Positions 1 through 29,061 of a stretch of DNA of 64,000 bases are shown piece after piece (position 1 is the first letter of the stretch; each line of letters opens with the position of its first letter). Origin of the DNA: Glandiceps talaboti (taxonomy: Eukaryota; Hemichordata; Enteropneusta; Spengelidae); NCBI RefSeq assembly GCF_964340395.1, contig NC_135554.1, positions 24,545,592 to 24,609,591 on the forward strand. Direction: 5' to 3'. The position numbers and the translations under genes were made by a program. The notes beneath the pieces are model-generated. The model searched no databases. It was not told the origin of the DNA and worked only from the letters and a program-made list of their open reading frames with translations.

Positions 1-157
1 CACATACATACATACATACATACACACACATACATACATACATACATACATACATACATACATACATACATACATACATACATACATACATACATACATA
101 CATACATACATACATACATACATACATACATACATACGTACATACGTACGTACGTAC
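1..157. repeat. (CATA)n microsatellite
   Basis: Nearly pure CATA tetranucleotide tract. Near its right end the unit drifts to CGTA. It lies in the intron just upstream of the first visible methyltransferase exon. Confidence 0.95.
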
Positions 158-295
158 ATGACGGACAGACATAAAACGAAACTGACATATCAGTATCGTC
201 ATGCCTGCATATGAATTGAATATAATAAGAGTACAGGAAACACTTACATAGAATTACATATATAATGTATCTGATTTGATTTCTATCACTTTCAG

Positions 296-15977
<15,682 letters not shown>

Positions 15978-15983
15978 ATGTCA

Positions 15984-15989
15984 AATAAA
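15984..15989 (+). promoter_or_regulatory. Polyadenylation signal AATAAA
   Basis: AATAAA lies 6 bp after the methyltransferase stop codon. It is followed by T/G-rich sequence, so the 3' UTR appears very short. Confidence 0.5.
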
Positions 15990-16246
15990 AGTATATCTCA
16001 CTGTTTCCATGGCAACACTGGGATAACCATAAAGAATTCTATGAACTATGACCATGAATAATCAAGTTGTTCTGACGGACAACGGCGATTATTGGAAATA
16101 AGGTTTTACGCTTGGTTTATTTTTAGGGATATTATTACCAATGTCATCATCTCTCTTTAAGACTTGATCCATTTCAATGCACACGTCAGAAGAGTTGGCC
16201 TAGAGGCGTATATTATGGAGTGGCGTTTAGAGAAAGTATATAAACA

Positions 16247-16448
16247 AACAAACAAACAAACAAACAAACAAACAAACAAACAAACAAACACACACACACA
16301 CACACACACACAAAAAAAAAAACTAACTAACTCACATCACACCCATCGCCCGCCCATCCATCTATTTATCCATCCACCCCCTACCCACTCAACCAACCAT
16401 ACCTACCAATTTAGTACCTACGTACATACCTACCTACATGGTATGTAA

Positions 16449-16513
<65 letters not shown>

Positions 16514-16565
16514 GTGCACATGTTACATACTCAGGTTTGTTTTCATTGTCTCAGAAATCGTAATA

Positions 16566-16615
<50 letters not shown>

Positions 16616-17010
16616 CTAACATACTCAGGTTTGTTTTCATTGTCTCAGAAATCGTAATTTACAGATTATAAATACCACATAACATAATACATTTGATGAT
16701 GCTATGGTTGAAATATAAAAGCACATATGAAAAGGAAATATTCGACGTTTATTTATCGAGTCTTTTTAAAATGAATAATCAACTCTATGCAATACAAATG
16801 CAAACTCTTTCAAAGATACTATGCTATTGATATATCATTCTTACCATCCATTCCCTGATATTGTATTCACGTATTGTATATAAATACGTATTCAGCATTA
16901 AAACTCAATGATACTACAATATTTAATTTAGTAAGTGCGTCTAATTTCTTGCAGCTTTCTCCCCGGCGACACACACCTATTGTTCAACACTATCTGTCCT
17001 TAGAATTCAT
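16247..17010 (+). repeat. Family-A interspersed repeat, copy 2, with (AAAC)n and (CA)n
   Basis: 16325-16447 (CATCGCCC-CCATCCATC .. TACATGGTATGTAATC) matches 30075-30215. After (CA)n at 16450-16512 the AGGTTTGTTTTCATTGTCTC block appears at 16532 and again at 16627 after a second (CA)n tract. The copy therefore carries a local duplication. Similarity to 30240-30480 continues through TACCATCCATTCCCTGATA, and weaker similarity to 31000-31030 continues to about 17000. Confidence 0.7.
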
Positions 17011-18130
17011 GTCACCTTAGAGGTTTTTGATATCGCCATCGGTACATTGTATGAAATTAGGAAGACCTCGTCTAGAGAATTTGAAAGCCGTGAAATATTG
17101 TTATCTTGTCAACAGGGCAATTCATGAGTTGGTCATTCTGTAGGCGGTTTATAAATAATTTAGATATGTATACACTGTCCGTACGGAAAGCTTCTCTCTA
17201 GCTTTGAAACAGAGGTAGGACGCGAGTCTACGTCCTGCTAGTACTCCCACCTATTAATGGTTATTTATCTCAAATCTTCTTTCCAATCTGGATAATTTAG
17301 GAAAAAATACTACTCAAATGAATTCTACGACAGTGGCATAATTGATCATTAGTTTGTGTCTTAATTGTCATAGCTTGGTGAAACCACTGTTGTACAATTC
17401 ATTTGAGTATTTATTCATCCTAAGTTGATCAAATCAATACACACATTGTGTAAAATGTTCCATCTCCACCAGTATCATCTAGAATACATAGTTGTGGATA
17501 CTGACAGAGTAAAGCAGAACCTACGTAATCCATATAGTATGAAGAGACCTCGAGTACTGTGCTGGAATAAACAATGAATTCTAAATCTGGGTTTTTGTTT
17601 GGCCACAGACAATGTGGTTTGGCTTGGAGCTTTGGATTTTAGAGATATCTAGTGGAATCACACAATGTGTATACTTGTTGATAATCAATGTTCCCATGGA
17701 TACACAATAGACATGTATCGAATAAAGGAAGTGTCAAATCTGAAGGTTGGGTAGTTATGTTGCTTTGAAGGAAACAAACTGTTTGCTCTATGACTGAACT
17801 AACTCATTGGAGTTGTGAGTAACACCTTGTATAATTACTCCAAGGTAACGTACACCTAGTATAGAACGATCAACGCGTAAGCTTAATGTTCCAACCATGC
17901 AACAACCCAGGGCAAAACAGTCCCTCATAGATATGGTACAACGTTAGCTCTTTGCCTGAATATTAACGAACCAGTATCTCAAAATCTTACAATGTAGGTG
18001 TATTTTTTAAATTGCAATTATTGTAGGAAATTTGTCTTGCTGGACTTATGATTGACCGTATCACAAAATGTACTAGAACATGCAACACAGATTACATGTA
18101 TAAAATTAAAATTCAAAATAAAAAGTTTGA
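17011..18130. other. Gene-free stretch
   Basis: No open frame, splice pair or repeat that I can recognise in this stretch. Confidence 0.4.
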
Positions 18131-18133
18131 TAT

Positions 18134-18287
18134 TGTATGTATGTATGTATGTATGTATGTATGTATGTATGTATGTATGTATGTATGTATGTATGTATGT
18201 ATGTATGTATGTATGTGTGTGTATGTATGTATGTATCTATGTATCTATGTATCTATGTACGTACATACGTATGTACGTGTGTGTGCC

Positions 18288-18328
<41 letters not shown>
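18134..18328. repeat. Compound (TATG)n-(TATC)n-(CTGT)n microsatellite
   Basis: TATG units to about 18238, then TATC/TACG variants, then CTGT units from 18285. The long open frames here are only repeat translations. Confidence 0.95.
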
Positions 18329-18329
<1 letters not shown>

Positions 18330-18766
18330 ATAAATGTCATTACACCCGTTGTGCGTTTTAATATTGTCCGTGTTGGCATACTATTTCCAAACATCATGGA
18401 TGTTCACATCAGTCATTTTATTACGTAAAACATATCCCTTTGAGAGTTCCGAAATGATTCCAAACTCTTAAAAATGTGCATCGTCCTTTGCTATATATAG
18501 GTAGATTGAAAGGAAACATGAAATCGATAGTAACAATAGCTATTGTCAAAAATAAATAAATCTGACTTAATTGACCGTTACTTGTCATCGTAAACGGTGT
18601 AGGTACCAGCTTATAGTCAATGCTTGCAGATCGAAAACTAAACATATACCATAACAAATAACTGCCACTTTCATATGTTTCAGAAAAGAAAAGAAAATAC
18701 GCTGAACAGAATATGAAGATAATTATAAATCATGACAGCACAGACATTTGCGAATTAACAATGATG

Positions 18767-18799
<33 letters not shown>

Positions 18800-18862
18800 T
18801 GTATGTATGTATGTATGTATGTATGTATGTATGTATGTATGTATGTATGTATGTATGTATGC
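18767..18862. repeat. (TATG)n microsatellite
   Basis: About 95 bp of ATGT/TATG units ending in CATGCATG and TTTA variants. Confidence 0.95.
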
Positions 18863-18943
18863 ATTCATGCATGTATTTATTTATTTATCTATATTTGTTT
18901 ATTAATCTTTCATATACAGACACCATTTCAGTGCATTAGCAAT

Positions 18944-19500
18944 ATTGTAACCCCCAACTCCTTCAAAATTTCAAAATTTTGGCTAAAAATCACATGAAAT
19001 TGTACAAAATTGGAACACACCAAGGGATGTATCTATCAGTACATGTATACTAAATCAACTGAACTAATCATATATGGAGTTTATTTCTTTCTCTAAATGC
19101 CAAAGTGCTCATAATATTCACAATTGTGACCCCCACTCCATCAAAATTTCAACATTTTGGACAAAAATCACATGAAATTATACAATATTGTAACACACAG
19201 GCACCAAGGTATATATCTATCAGTACATATGATAAATTAACCGAACTATTCATGTGCAGAGTTTAGTTATTTCTCCAAAAGCCAAAGTAGTCATAGCATT
19301 CAAAATTATGACCCCACCCCCACCCCTCCAAATTTCAACATTTTTGGACAAAACTTCATATTAAAATCCATAATATTGGGACACATAGGCACCAGGGATG
19401 GTTGTCAGTACATAATTATGTGTGATAAATCAACACATTAGGGCCTAGCTCATCAATAGTTCAATGTAGGATAAACAGCTAAAAACTTTTAGTGAACCCC
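18944..19500 (+). repeat. Tandem repeat, ~180-bp unit, three copies
   Basis: Each unit starts ATTGTGACCCCCACTCC-TCAAAATTTCAACATTTTGG. It continues through CACATGAAATTRTACAATATTG and ATCTATCAGTACAT. Starts are near 18944, 19122 and 19303, and a fourth partial unit starts near 19490. The third unit is the most diverged. It could be a fragment of a satellite or the interior of a repeat. Confidence 0.75.
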
Positions 19501-19592
19501 CCCCCTCTAACTTAATTGGCCAAAATTGAAAATGTCCATCCAATTTCAAATCAGTATGTAGTAATGCTATGAATACAAAGCCAGTATGTAGC

Positions 19593-19620
19593 ACAGACAA
19601 GAATAGATTCTTGTCTGTGT
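19593..19620. repeat. 28-bp near-perfect hairpin
   Basis: CACAGACAAGAAT followed by AG and the exact reverse complement ATTCTTGTCTGTG. It is isolated, with no T-run that would make it a terminator. Confidence 0.6.
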
Positions 19621-20502
19621 ATGTAGTTAGAAAACAGTTCTTTTGTTGACACTTTATTTTAGTGCTGTGCTATAGTTAAAATTCTTCCATTTCTCAATTT
19701 GGGGAAATTTGTAAAAATAAATAATTGTATGTTTAGGGATACAAACAGACCCATTAAAAGTAAAATCGTTTCTGTAGGATGGGCGCTACTAGACAGGCAA
19801 AAAAACCACCCCAAAAGTAAAAGAATTTAGATTTTCATCCTACATTGAAATATATATTGATCTCGCACCTTATATCTCCATTGTTGAAACAATGTTGATT
19901 TCATGTAAGGAAAATGCTAGTTGTTATTGCGGAGTGTGGTCACTATGAAAAATAGGAAATAACTCATCAAATTGAACTATAAATGATACTATCATTAGCT
20001 GCATGTTGATCCATTGAACTCGGCACCCAGTATATATATGTACCTCTAGCTCTGCATATGTGGCACTGCACTGTGAGGAACCAAAAGCTGCAATGTATGC
20101 TATAAATTAGATGTATTTATTGATTTTGAGTACAAAAATACATGTGGAACCCCTCATTGAAACCTTTATAGTAACGTTGCCATGGATACTTCTTTTACGG
20201 CAAGACAATGTAAATAGTTTTTATACAACTTGTATAATTTGTTGCAATTTGAACTGTATGCTTTACTATAATTTATAAACACTCGACTCACTCGAGTCAA
20301 TGTGACTATATATATAATAGTACCATAGTTGGTGATGCGAGACATATGAAAAGTAAATCTATTTTTGGTTGAATACATCTACTGAAAAACAAACTATATT
20401 CATTAAAATTCATTGGCAGGACGTTACTTTACTGATACAGGGATGTATAATGTCTGGGGTTCTATTGCGAATGACTTCATGTGTCGGAAATTCTAGTCCT
20501 AG

Positions 20503-20813
20503 CACAGGGGACGCAGGAATCGTGTGACAAACAAAACAAAACAAACAATAATAGTGATGGGTATAGAAAAAACAACATATCTAGTATACCCCCATGAGTA
20601 TCTGTTTATTTGCTGGTTTATTTAATTATTTTATTTGTCCCTATACTTTTCGTTCGTTTGCTTGTTCATTTGTCACTCACTCACTCACTCACTCACTCAC
20701 TCACTCACTCACTCGCTCGCTCGCTCGCTCGCTCGCTCGTTCGTTCGTTTGTTTGTTTGTTTGTTTGATTATTTGTTTGTTTTGTTTGTCACACGATTCC
20801 TGGGTCCCCTGTG
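20503..20813. mobile_element. MITE with CACAGGGG termini and simple-sequence interior
   Basis: The arms CACAGGGGACGCAGGAATCG and its inverted partner at 20781-20813 extend about 45 bp through GTGTGACAAACAAAAC. GTCCTA occurs on both flanks (20496-20501 and 20814-20819). The interior is a microsatellite whose unit changes stepwise: CACT, then CGCT, then CGTT, then TGTT (20676-20766). Confidence 0.65.
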
Positions 20814-21939
20814 GTCCTATAGACCCCTAGCCCACTAATTACTAAGAAAGTAGCGGCGGAAAACAGATAAAATGCTAAATGATGTGTCAACAAATAAAAT
20901 GGCAATTTGCTTCGCAAAACATCTTCAGTGTGCTAGGGAAGTTTTGAAAAACTTTGCGTAGTCCGATGATTTTATGTTTTGCTTCTATGGTACCTGAGAG
21001 TTGATTGTTTACGTACATTTGAATAATGTTTTTGTTGCAATTTTTTCGCCATTGTTGTGTTTCACGTTTATTGCGGAAAATGATCAAATGCCAAAGATAA
21101 TTTTATAGTGATCAATATGTCACCTTCTCACGTCAAAAAGCCCACACTGGCAAAACCCGTCACCGGTATTAAAATGATATTCATGACAGTATAACTTCCT
21201 CTGTAGAGATGGAAGGTGTGAATGGTGTGAATGGTGTGTGGGCCACGTTTCCAGACCGGCAATATACGTAGGGAACTGTGGCCGGTTGATGATACATTTC
21301 ATCAAGTCTAAAATTTATAAAACAGCTCCTCTTTAAGTCATGCATGGTAGCAAAACTAATTTTCTTCGCAAGGACTTTTGAAACTCACTTATACGAGATT
21401 ACGTTCCGTTCAGCCCCTAAATCTCCAAGTGCTCGAAAAACATCGGCTAACACAAGTGCTAATTAGCGACACAAATGAAGAGGGCGGTAAGGTTTGAAGT
21501 CACGCGTGGCGACGCTTCAAATACTTGAATGTTGCGATTGATCAATGTATTTAGCACATCATGCAAATATAGTTAATCGTGATGAACGAAAGTAGTATGC
21601 ACTGGCAAGTCGGTGAAAACTAAATTGTATCTTTCACGGTAAATCACGAACAGAAAATGGTTCGGAATATGGGCATCGATACTTGACCGTGTTTTAGGGA
21701 AGGAACGGAAACTGTTACACAGTCAAGTCTCTTGGTTAAATTTTGGTCATACCCGAGGACGTTTTGACCCGGGGACGTTATGACTGGTAAGCACGGTCAG
21801 AGGTCAATTTTGACCTAACTGCTGAGGTTGTAGACAACAGCTGGCGAACGTACTGAGCCACACATTACATTGAGATCTTAGTGAAGGGTCTTAGTGTACT
21901 GACATAGATTTAGGCAAGTTTTAACTAAATTTTCACAAT

Positions 21940-22083
21940 GGCATATGTAGAAGATGCCTTTTCTGCCATCACCAAATTGACTGTCGACTGCCAGCCATGT
22001 TTCGATTTGTTTGATCATAGACCATGAGTCGTTGTACTTCTATGGTCTGACTTTGAATTCAAGCTTCAAGTTCATTGAAGAAG
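21940..22083 (+). pseudogene. Possible broken first exon
   Basis: TTCACAATGG gives an ATG with a good context. It opens MAYVEDAFSAITKLTVDCQP and stops after 29 codons. A shift of frame continues into HESLYFYGLTLNSSFKFIEE before gtgaga at about 22084. Both halves look protein-like. The product is not recognised, and chance cannot be excluded. Confidence 0.25.
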
Positions 22084-22230
22084 GTGAGAGTGACAGCTTG
22101 TATCAATACTATCATTTTTCATGAGATGTGACGGAGTGTGCTTGGGCTAGTAAATTCTACTGTTATTTGAAACTGCAAACTATAAACCTTCATGCACAAA
22201 AAAGTACATTTCTTCATTTAGTGCATGGAA

Positions 22231-22585
22231 GTATAACCACAGCACAGGGAGCTCAGGCTGTTAGTTTTGGTTACAAATACAAACAAAACACAAACACAAA
22301 CAAGTAAGTAAGTAAACAAACAAACAAACAAACAAACTCACACACACAAACAAACACCCTAGGGTGATTTCCAATGGTGTACATTGTGGGGGTGGGGGTA
22401 GTGTTTGTTTGTTCGTTGGTTTGTTGTTGTTTACTCATGTATGTATCTACTCATTTGTCAGTTTAATTGTTTTTGTTTGTGTGTTTACTTACTTACTTGT
22501 TTGTTTGTTTGTGTTTTGTTTGTTTGTTTACTTGTTTGTATTTGTAACCGAAACTAACTGAGCCTGAGCTCCCTGTGGTATAACC
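22231..22585. mobile_element. MITE with 8-bp target duplication GTATAACC (hAT-like)
   Basis: GTATAACC at 22231-22238 and 22578-22585 flanks an element of about 340 bp. Its termini are CACAGGGAGCTCAGGCT and the inverted GAGCTCCCTGTG, with arms of about 55 bp (GGTTACAAATACAAACAA). The interior is CAAA/GTTT simple sequence. The 8-bp duplication fits hAT. It shares its CACAGGG end and layout with 20503-20813. Confidence 0.7.
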
Positions 22586-23802
22586 CCAGTGGCTAAATAC
22601 TCGGTGATAGCAAACTGCTTCCATACTTTCCCACGCTAGTCATGTATGTAGCAAGACTCTGTGTCTGCATAGACCCTCCACCCTGGTGTCTGCATAGACC
22701 CTCCACCCTGCTGGTGTCTGTGGTGTTACAAATGTTTATTTACATACTGAATTGTCACGTTTTGTTTTAGGATATTTTGAATAGACAATGATAATCCCAT
22801 AAATAGTGGAGAGGCTCCTCTATTGTCTTTTTTCATCTTAATAGAATGATGTCTTCACAGCTAGCTAGAATAGACAATGGGATACTTTTTACTTCACTGT
22901 TTCTATTCTCCTTGAAACTTGTACTCACACAAAAAAATACAAACAGAAAGGTGTGAAATACTAAATAGGCATTTTATAGTACAGACAGAACAGTTGTTAC
23001 TGGTATGTGTATCACTGTACACACATATATTATTGGGGTTTTTTCTTAGTTGATGCATAGAGTATGCATAGAGTACTGAAAGATGTGTTTGTATGCATGT
23101 CAACTGGCTGTCAAACTAATTCTTCATTGTGGGGTTGATTCATCTTTTTTTTTTGTATATGTAGTGCAATTGCGAACAATAGCCACTTCAGGAATAAATG
23201 AAAAAGATATCTCCTAATTGACCAAGCAAATTGGTTCGCTGAGCTGCTCAGAATAACAAAAAGGGTAAGACGGCAAGGAATTTAAGAACAATTACAGAAA
23301 AATGGACATAAACTGGTTTAAAAAATACAACAACAGGTTTTCACCCTACACTTTATGAAAGGTGTAGATTGTACTACTATCTTGAATCGATACATTTGAA
23401 CACTGTTTTTCCATGAGTCCAGACAGAGATCCTCATGTAAGTTTAGACAATCAATCAATTTGTTTGCTGCATAAAAGTCAGAGTTACATTAAAAAGCATC
23501 TTTTAGTATGACCAGATTAATATCACACAAGTTTGTAAATTTTAACATTGTTAATTATACTAAGGTACACTGCTGATGGAAATACAGTAATGCATGAATG
23601 TTGCCTTTGATATGTGAAATCCTCACAAGAACTCATGAAGATAATGATAAACCATCTAAAGGAAAATCAAAATACCACCAGAAGAAAATGCAAATGTGCA
23701 CAAACACAGAATTTTTGAAGACAGGCAGAAAAAAGGAAGTATTCTATTGGAGATAAAAGTAAGTTTGTTGAGTTCAAAGACTTTTTACACTGTACATAAA
23801 TT

Positions 23803-24290
23803 AGTAATAATAATAATAATAATAGCACTTATAAAGTGCCATATATCCTAAAAGTTCATAGGTGCTGAAACACTACAAAAGCGACAAAAACTACTAGTGG
23901 AAAACATACTAAGAGAGTCTCAATGTTCACCGAGAATTTAAAGAGTCCCATGTAATAAAAGTCACTAATGTTACACAAGAATCACTGGTAAAAAGTACTT
24001 GTGATAGCAAAAAGTCACTTCTAGAAGTCACTAATGATAAATAAGAATCACTGGTAAAAAGTCACTAGAAAGTGTCACCTGTAATAAAAGTAAAATAAAA
24101 TATTAAAGAAAAGTCACTTATGTTAAAAATGCTTTTCTGAACAGGTGAGTCTTCACTTTGGTTTTAAAACAAGAAAGTTCATCACACTGTCTGATGTAGA
24201 TTGTTCCGTAAGACTCAGTGATGCAGCATTGGAGAAAGCACGTTTCCCATACGATGATTTTACCGGATTAATTTTGACAAGTAGCTTGGA
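23803..24290 (-). mobile_element. Old retroelement 3' region with (TAA)n
   Basis: (TAATAA)n at 23803-23823 is followed by AGCACTTATAAAGTGCCATATATCC. Further on comes CTTTTCTGAACAGGTGAGTC-TTCACTTTGG and a non-coding stretch. This is the mirror image of the common LINE/SINE 3' end GGCGCTTTATAAGTGCTATTATT. Between them, 'AAAGTCACT' motifs recur at 23960-24120. It is probably a decayed LINE or SINE 3' end on the minus strand. Confidence 0.4.
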
Positions 24291-24479
24291 CTTAGCTTTT
24301 GTAGTTTTACTACATAACCTAGAAACCAACAGTTTAACTTTTCAACACAATGGTGACTATGGTGACCTTACAGCTGACCTGACTCAGGTCATCACAGAAC
24401 TTGATGACAACAAACATACAAATGAAATGCTGCACACTAAAATTAGTATACATACTAATAAACTGTCATGTCAATGACG

Positions 24480-25365
24480 GTAACTGAAATAGCAAAAACC
24501 ATGAAGTGATTACCCCAACCACATCAAATGTACAGATATTCTGTATATTTTAAATGTAAACTTGCACTTATGGAACAAGTGAAAGATATTACAGTAAATC
24601 ACCCTAGGAAAAGGACTCGAAACAGTAAAACAGACTGAAAAGTACCATATACATCACAATTTATTGAGTATCTGAATGTTTTGCAGACATATTAGTTACT
24701 CTGCCCTGAAATTAGGGCTACAGCAATCAATCCAGTGTCCTTGCACTTCAGAATAATAACTGACATACACCATAGACCATCAGTATATGTGCATACACAC
24801 AATACCTTTTGTAGCAGTACTTATCCTGTACTACACCCTCTATTCATCATTTGTCTGTCACGTTATGAAAATAGTGAGGACAATGCACCTGTACTCTATA
24901 GCCCCATTCAGATAGCTCAAACATGCAGACTGTAAACAAACAAAAAGTTGGTCGTGAAGCCCCTATAGAAGATGCTTGAAGGTGAATTGAAAGGACTGTA
25001 TAAAGGGAAATTAGACACGTGCACTTCACTGGTATTTTGTGTCATGTTTATCTGTACATGTATAATGTATGGTTTGGTGTTAAGTCTTCATTTCAGTAAG
25101 AACACAAATTAAATCATAATACTGTGTAATTTATCATATCACAACTTCATTATTTCTAGTGAGGCAGGGGTAAGGATGGCAAATGTGGTAAAAATCAATG
25201 AACATAAAATATTGAACTGACAAGGGCATGCATGTACATGTTTGTATTATATACAATTTTATTAACGTGTACTCATATACTCCAATGGTAAAAAGAGAGG
25301 TCTTACTCTACAAATACACAAGAATGTTCATCCACCCTCACAGGCATTGATCCCCCCCCCCCCCA
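24480..25365. other. Gene-free stretch
   Basis: Only AT-rich sequence without open frames or recognisable repeats. Confidence 0.35.
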
Positions 25366-25429
25366 CATACATACATACATACATGATACATACATACATT
25401 ATTTTAACATACATACATATTATATACGT

Positions 25430-25460
<31 letters not shown>

Positions 25461-25533
25461 TACATACATACATACATACATACATGCATACATGCATACA
25501 TACATACATACATACATACATACATACATACAT
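25366..25533. repeat. (CATA)n microsatellite
   Basis: Interrupted CATA/CACA/CATG units preceded by a C run at 25351-25363. Confidence 0.95.
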
Positions 25534-26904
25534 GAACAAGCCGAAAAAAGCAATTCAGTGTTCTACCCGAGGGTTTTTTGAGGGGTGCAGCACCCCTCTG
25601 TTTGCATGGGCCGCCCCTCTGCTTGCAGGGCTGTACATTAATTTATATGTACCATTTATACAAGTTCACGCGAGTTCATCACTTGTGGCAGGCATACTGA
25701 GCTCTAAGTAGTGTATTCTAGTGTCCTTGAGGACAAGGAAGGTCAATCAGGAAAAATAAGAATTATTGCCGGTGACTCCCCTCATATATCAATAGTGAAG
25801 AAATTCACGACAAACAACTTAGGACAATGGATGGATTTACAGAAATCTATCAAGTGTGTCAAAACTAAGAGGCACACCCTACCATAGAAATGACCCAAGT
25901 AAGTAAATGAGTGAGTGAGTGTGACTTTATAGTCTAGTTCCTGACGATCATGTTCCAGTTACCTTCTTAATTCACATGTCAGGGTTCTCCACAATTTTGA
26001 AAAATAAAGGGCTGGCTAATTTGCATATTAATTCGCATATCATTAGCATATTTTTCAGATCATAATATTATAGAGTGAAAAAATGTTTTCAACAGCAAAG
26101 GCCTGCAATTAGTTAAATTCCTATTTTATCAATTCAGCAAACTTGAATACACAGAAATTTGTTCAGATCAACAATTTCCAAAACTTTAACATAATTGATG
26201 ATTTCAGGAGAGAGATTGACAAATATATATAACTTTGATGACATTGGCAAGCATGTTTTACACACAGTACACATGGTTGATCCATGCACCTATAGGCTAC
26301 CAGCAGTTAGTTTTTAGCACAACTGAGGTTCAGTAGTACTACAGGGATCGCCCAGCGTGTGTGTGTGTGTGTGTGTGTGTGATATCAGGGTGCACGTGTC
26401 TCATAAACCTACTTGATTTAACGCTTATTTAATGAGTCATATGCATAATTAACGATTTTCAGTACTTAGGGTATATCTTAAGAATGCATATTTCAAATTC
26501 AATATAATTTGTTACATACTTCAAATATAAGTAATCACACATGTTCTAAAAAGCTTGATGATGTAGCTTTTAGTTTTAATGAGTTATATGCATAATTAAC
26601 AACTTTCAGTAAAAAGGCTATATCTTCAAAATGCACTCTGTCCCAGAAGGGATGGTTTCAAACACCTCTTTTCTGATAAAAAAGGCTTAGCAGTTTATCC
26701 TATCACAACAAAGGATGTGTCAATGTGGATCTACAGACGAGAAGGTTGTGTGGTTTTAGTCATGAAATTGTAAAGTATATTAAAGGTGGGGGCAATGACA
26801 ACTACCTGACAGTAAGGTGTGGCAGATTTTACTGTTTATTCATAAACTTTTCATTTGTCATTTTTTGTGGGTCAAATTATTTAGACTAGGTTATTCATGG
26901 TAAC

Positions 26905-27690
26905 TTTTTATCGGTCTTATGTTCAATATACAATAAACTTGAGTCCTGTGTTATTACAAGTGAAGGCCTTACTGATTATTTCCAATGTACCATTTGCATG
27001 CGCCAGGGCTGCATGTATGTTGTTTTCTCTTTTTAAAAAATGATTTGGCAGCCTACATTAATAATGTTAGGTGTGAAGGTATCTTTGTAGATGAAGAATT
27101 GCAAAATTTGAACATTTTAATGTATGCTGATGATATAGCTGGCTATTCGTATTCAAAAGCAAATAAATAAACTTCAACTCTTTTGTTCTCATTGAGGTAT
27201 GAACAAAAAATTTACGAAACACACAGATTGTAGTTTTTAGGAGGGGTGGTTATTTAAGGAGATAACATTGGGTTTTATGCGAGTCAGTGCATTGATGTTG
27301 TACCCCAATGTCAATACCTTAGATTAATCATTTCGTCAAGACTTAGCTGGAATCCAACCAAACAAAATCAAGCTACACCAAGGGAAAAAGGCAATGTTCC
27401 AGCTGAATGTTTTAATTCGCTAAATAGGAGGGCTTTTTCTTATAGACGCCTTTAAATTGTTTGATACTATTGTAGCCTAGATATTATTGTATAGTAGCAA
27501 AATCTCTCGTTTTGAATATTCACCACAGATCGAACAGGTACATTTCCAGCTTTGTAAATTTTTGCTTTGTGTGAATAGGAACACACACACCCACACACAC
27601 ACATATATATATAGACTAGATTTTCTGCCAAATATTTTGACACAGTTGGCCCCAGCAACCATGGCAACAGCACACCCTTAAGTGCCCAAG
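26905..27690 (+). mobile_element. Decayed LINE reverse transcriptase fragment
   Basis: The translated pieces read ...GLTDYFQCTICMRQGCMYVVF then NDLAAYINNVRCEGIFVDEE then NILMYADDIAGYS. These are RT motifs (RQGC of block B and YADD of the catalytic block). Further on, SRLSWNPTK and FDTIVA-x-IIVYSSKIWGFE correspond to the post-RT conserved region. Several stops and frame changes interrupt it. The clade was not assigned. It ends near a (CA)n tract at 27588-27605. Confidence 0.65.
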
Positions 27691-28126
27691 GCTCTGAGCA
27701 TTGCGTGTGTCTCATCAAAAGGTAAATGCTAATTTAAACCTTTATAACAAAGAGTGTACAGTGTTTGCTGTACAACAGTGACCATGTCATTGATTTATTG
27801 GTGGTTGACATTGTGGAATTTCATTGACTATCGGCAGGTGGACATGTCCACGTGGTACAATGTGTATTACCGCCAAAAAGAAATAATAGTTTGCACACTT
27901 GTATGTGAGAGAGAATCCTAATAGTTCTACCCAAGGCCATGCTTGAAAACTAGCAACTTGTGTGATTGTGATGATATGGTTTACGGGTCTCAAACCAAAT
28001 TATACTGAAATCAGAAAGGACTGTAAATTAAGTGGTTTTTGTAGCTGTCTTTAGCCAAATAAAAGCACCATAATATTTAGCACAACTGAACTGATATCCA
28101 GTAGTGCTATAGGCATGGTGAAATGT

Positions 28127-28200
<74 letters not shown>

Positions 28201-29061
28201 CTTAAAAAAAAGTAAAACATCACTGGATATTGCCTTGGTATTAGGTGGGGTATTACTTTGGGTGTCTAGGTGGGAAATTATTCAAATGGGAATGACAGCA
28301 ACCTAATGTGAGATTTGGGAAAAAAACAAACTATTTTGGGTAAAAACATTTAACTCAAAGACTTACTGGACAAATTTGCCTGAAATTTAGTTGGATAAAG
28401 ATAATAACAAAGATAATAACAGGGATAGATAGGCAAATGACTAAACATTCATAAATTGAATATGTATATGCCTAGCAACTAGACACATCCATAGCAACAG
28501 TAAAATGATGATGTAATTGCAAAGATAACAGTGATGATTGGCAAATGAATAAAAAATTTCAAAAAAGTGACACTTAAAACTGTACAGTTAATGCTACAAC
28601 ATCAATTGGCACAATATTTTTACAAATCATTTGATGTCAGTCTGTAATGTTACTCATTCAATTTGTGTGTGTCATACCTGTGTGTCTGGAAGTGGGTGTG
28701 AACAGATGTTTATTTGCGTGTATGTGTGTGTGGAGGGGGGGGGGTGTCTGTTTATATCATGTTTGTGTGCATCTGTGTGTATGGGGGTGGGGGTTGCCTG
28801 TTTATGTCATCACATGCTTAGACGTGTGTGGTTTACATGAGAAATGTGTTGCATACAAGGTTTACAGTGGAAAATTTGGTATGATGATTTACATTCAAAT
28901 TGAATTATACATCTGAAAAAAAAGACATGTTGGAAAAAAATCCTGCTGCGTGTATTTAAGTTTGAGGAGCCTTTCATAAGATAAAAATTGAAACCTAATT
29001 TATTTGTGCTAAAAAGAATTTTCATAAGTCTTAACAATTTCTTGTACATTTCTTGTCATAG
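27691..29061. other. Gene-free stretch with (GT)n
   Basis: Contains (GT)n at 28131-28195 and G/T-rich sequence at 28640-28800. No exon is recognised before the acceptor at 29060-29061. Confidence 0.4.
28131..28195. repeat. (GT)n microsatellite
   Basis: Pure GT dinucleotides, about 65 bp. Confidence 0.95.

Noticed and set aside
24145-24477. Plus-strand 110-codon open frame
   Set aside because: Its beginning overlaps a typical retroelement 3' sequence next to (TAA)n, so it is probably non-coding repeat.
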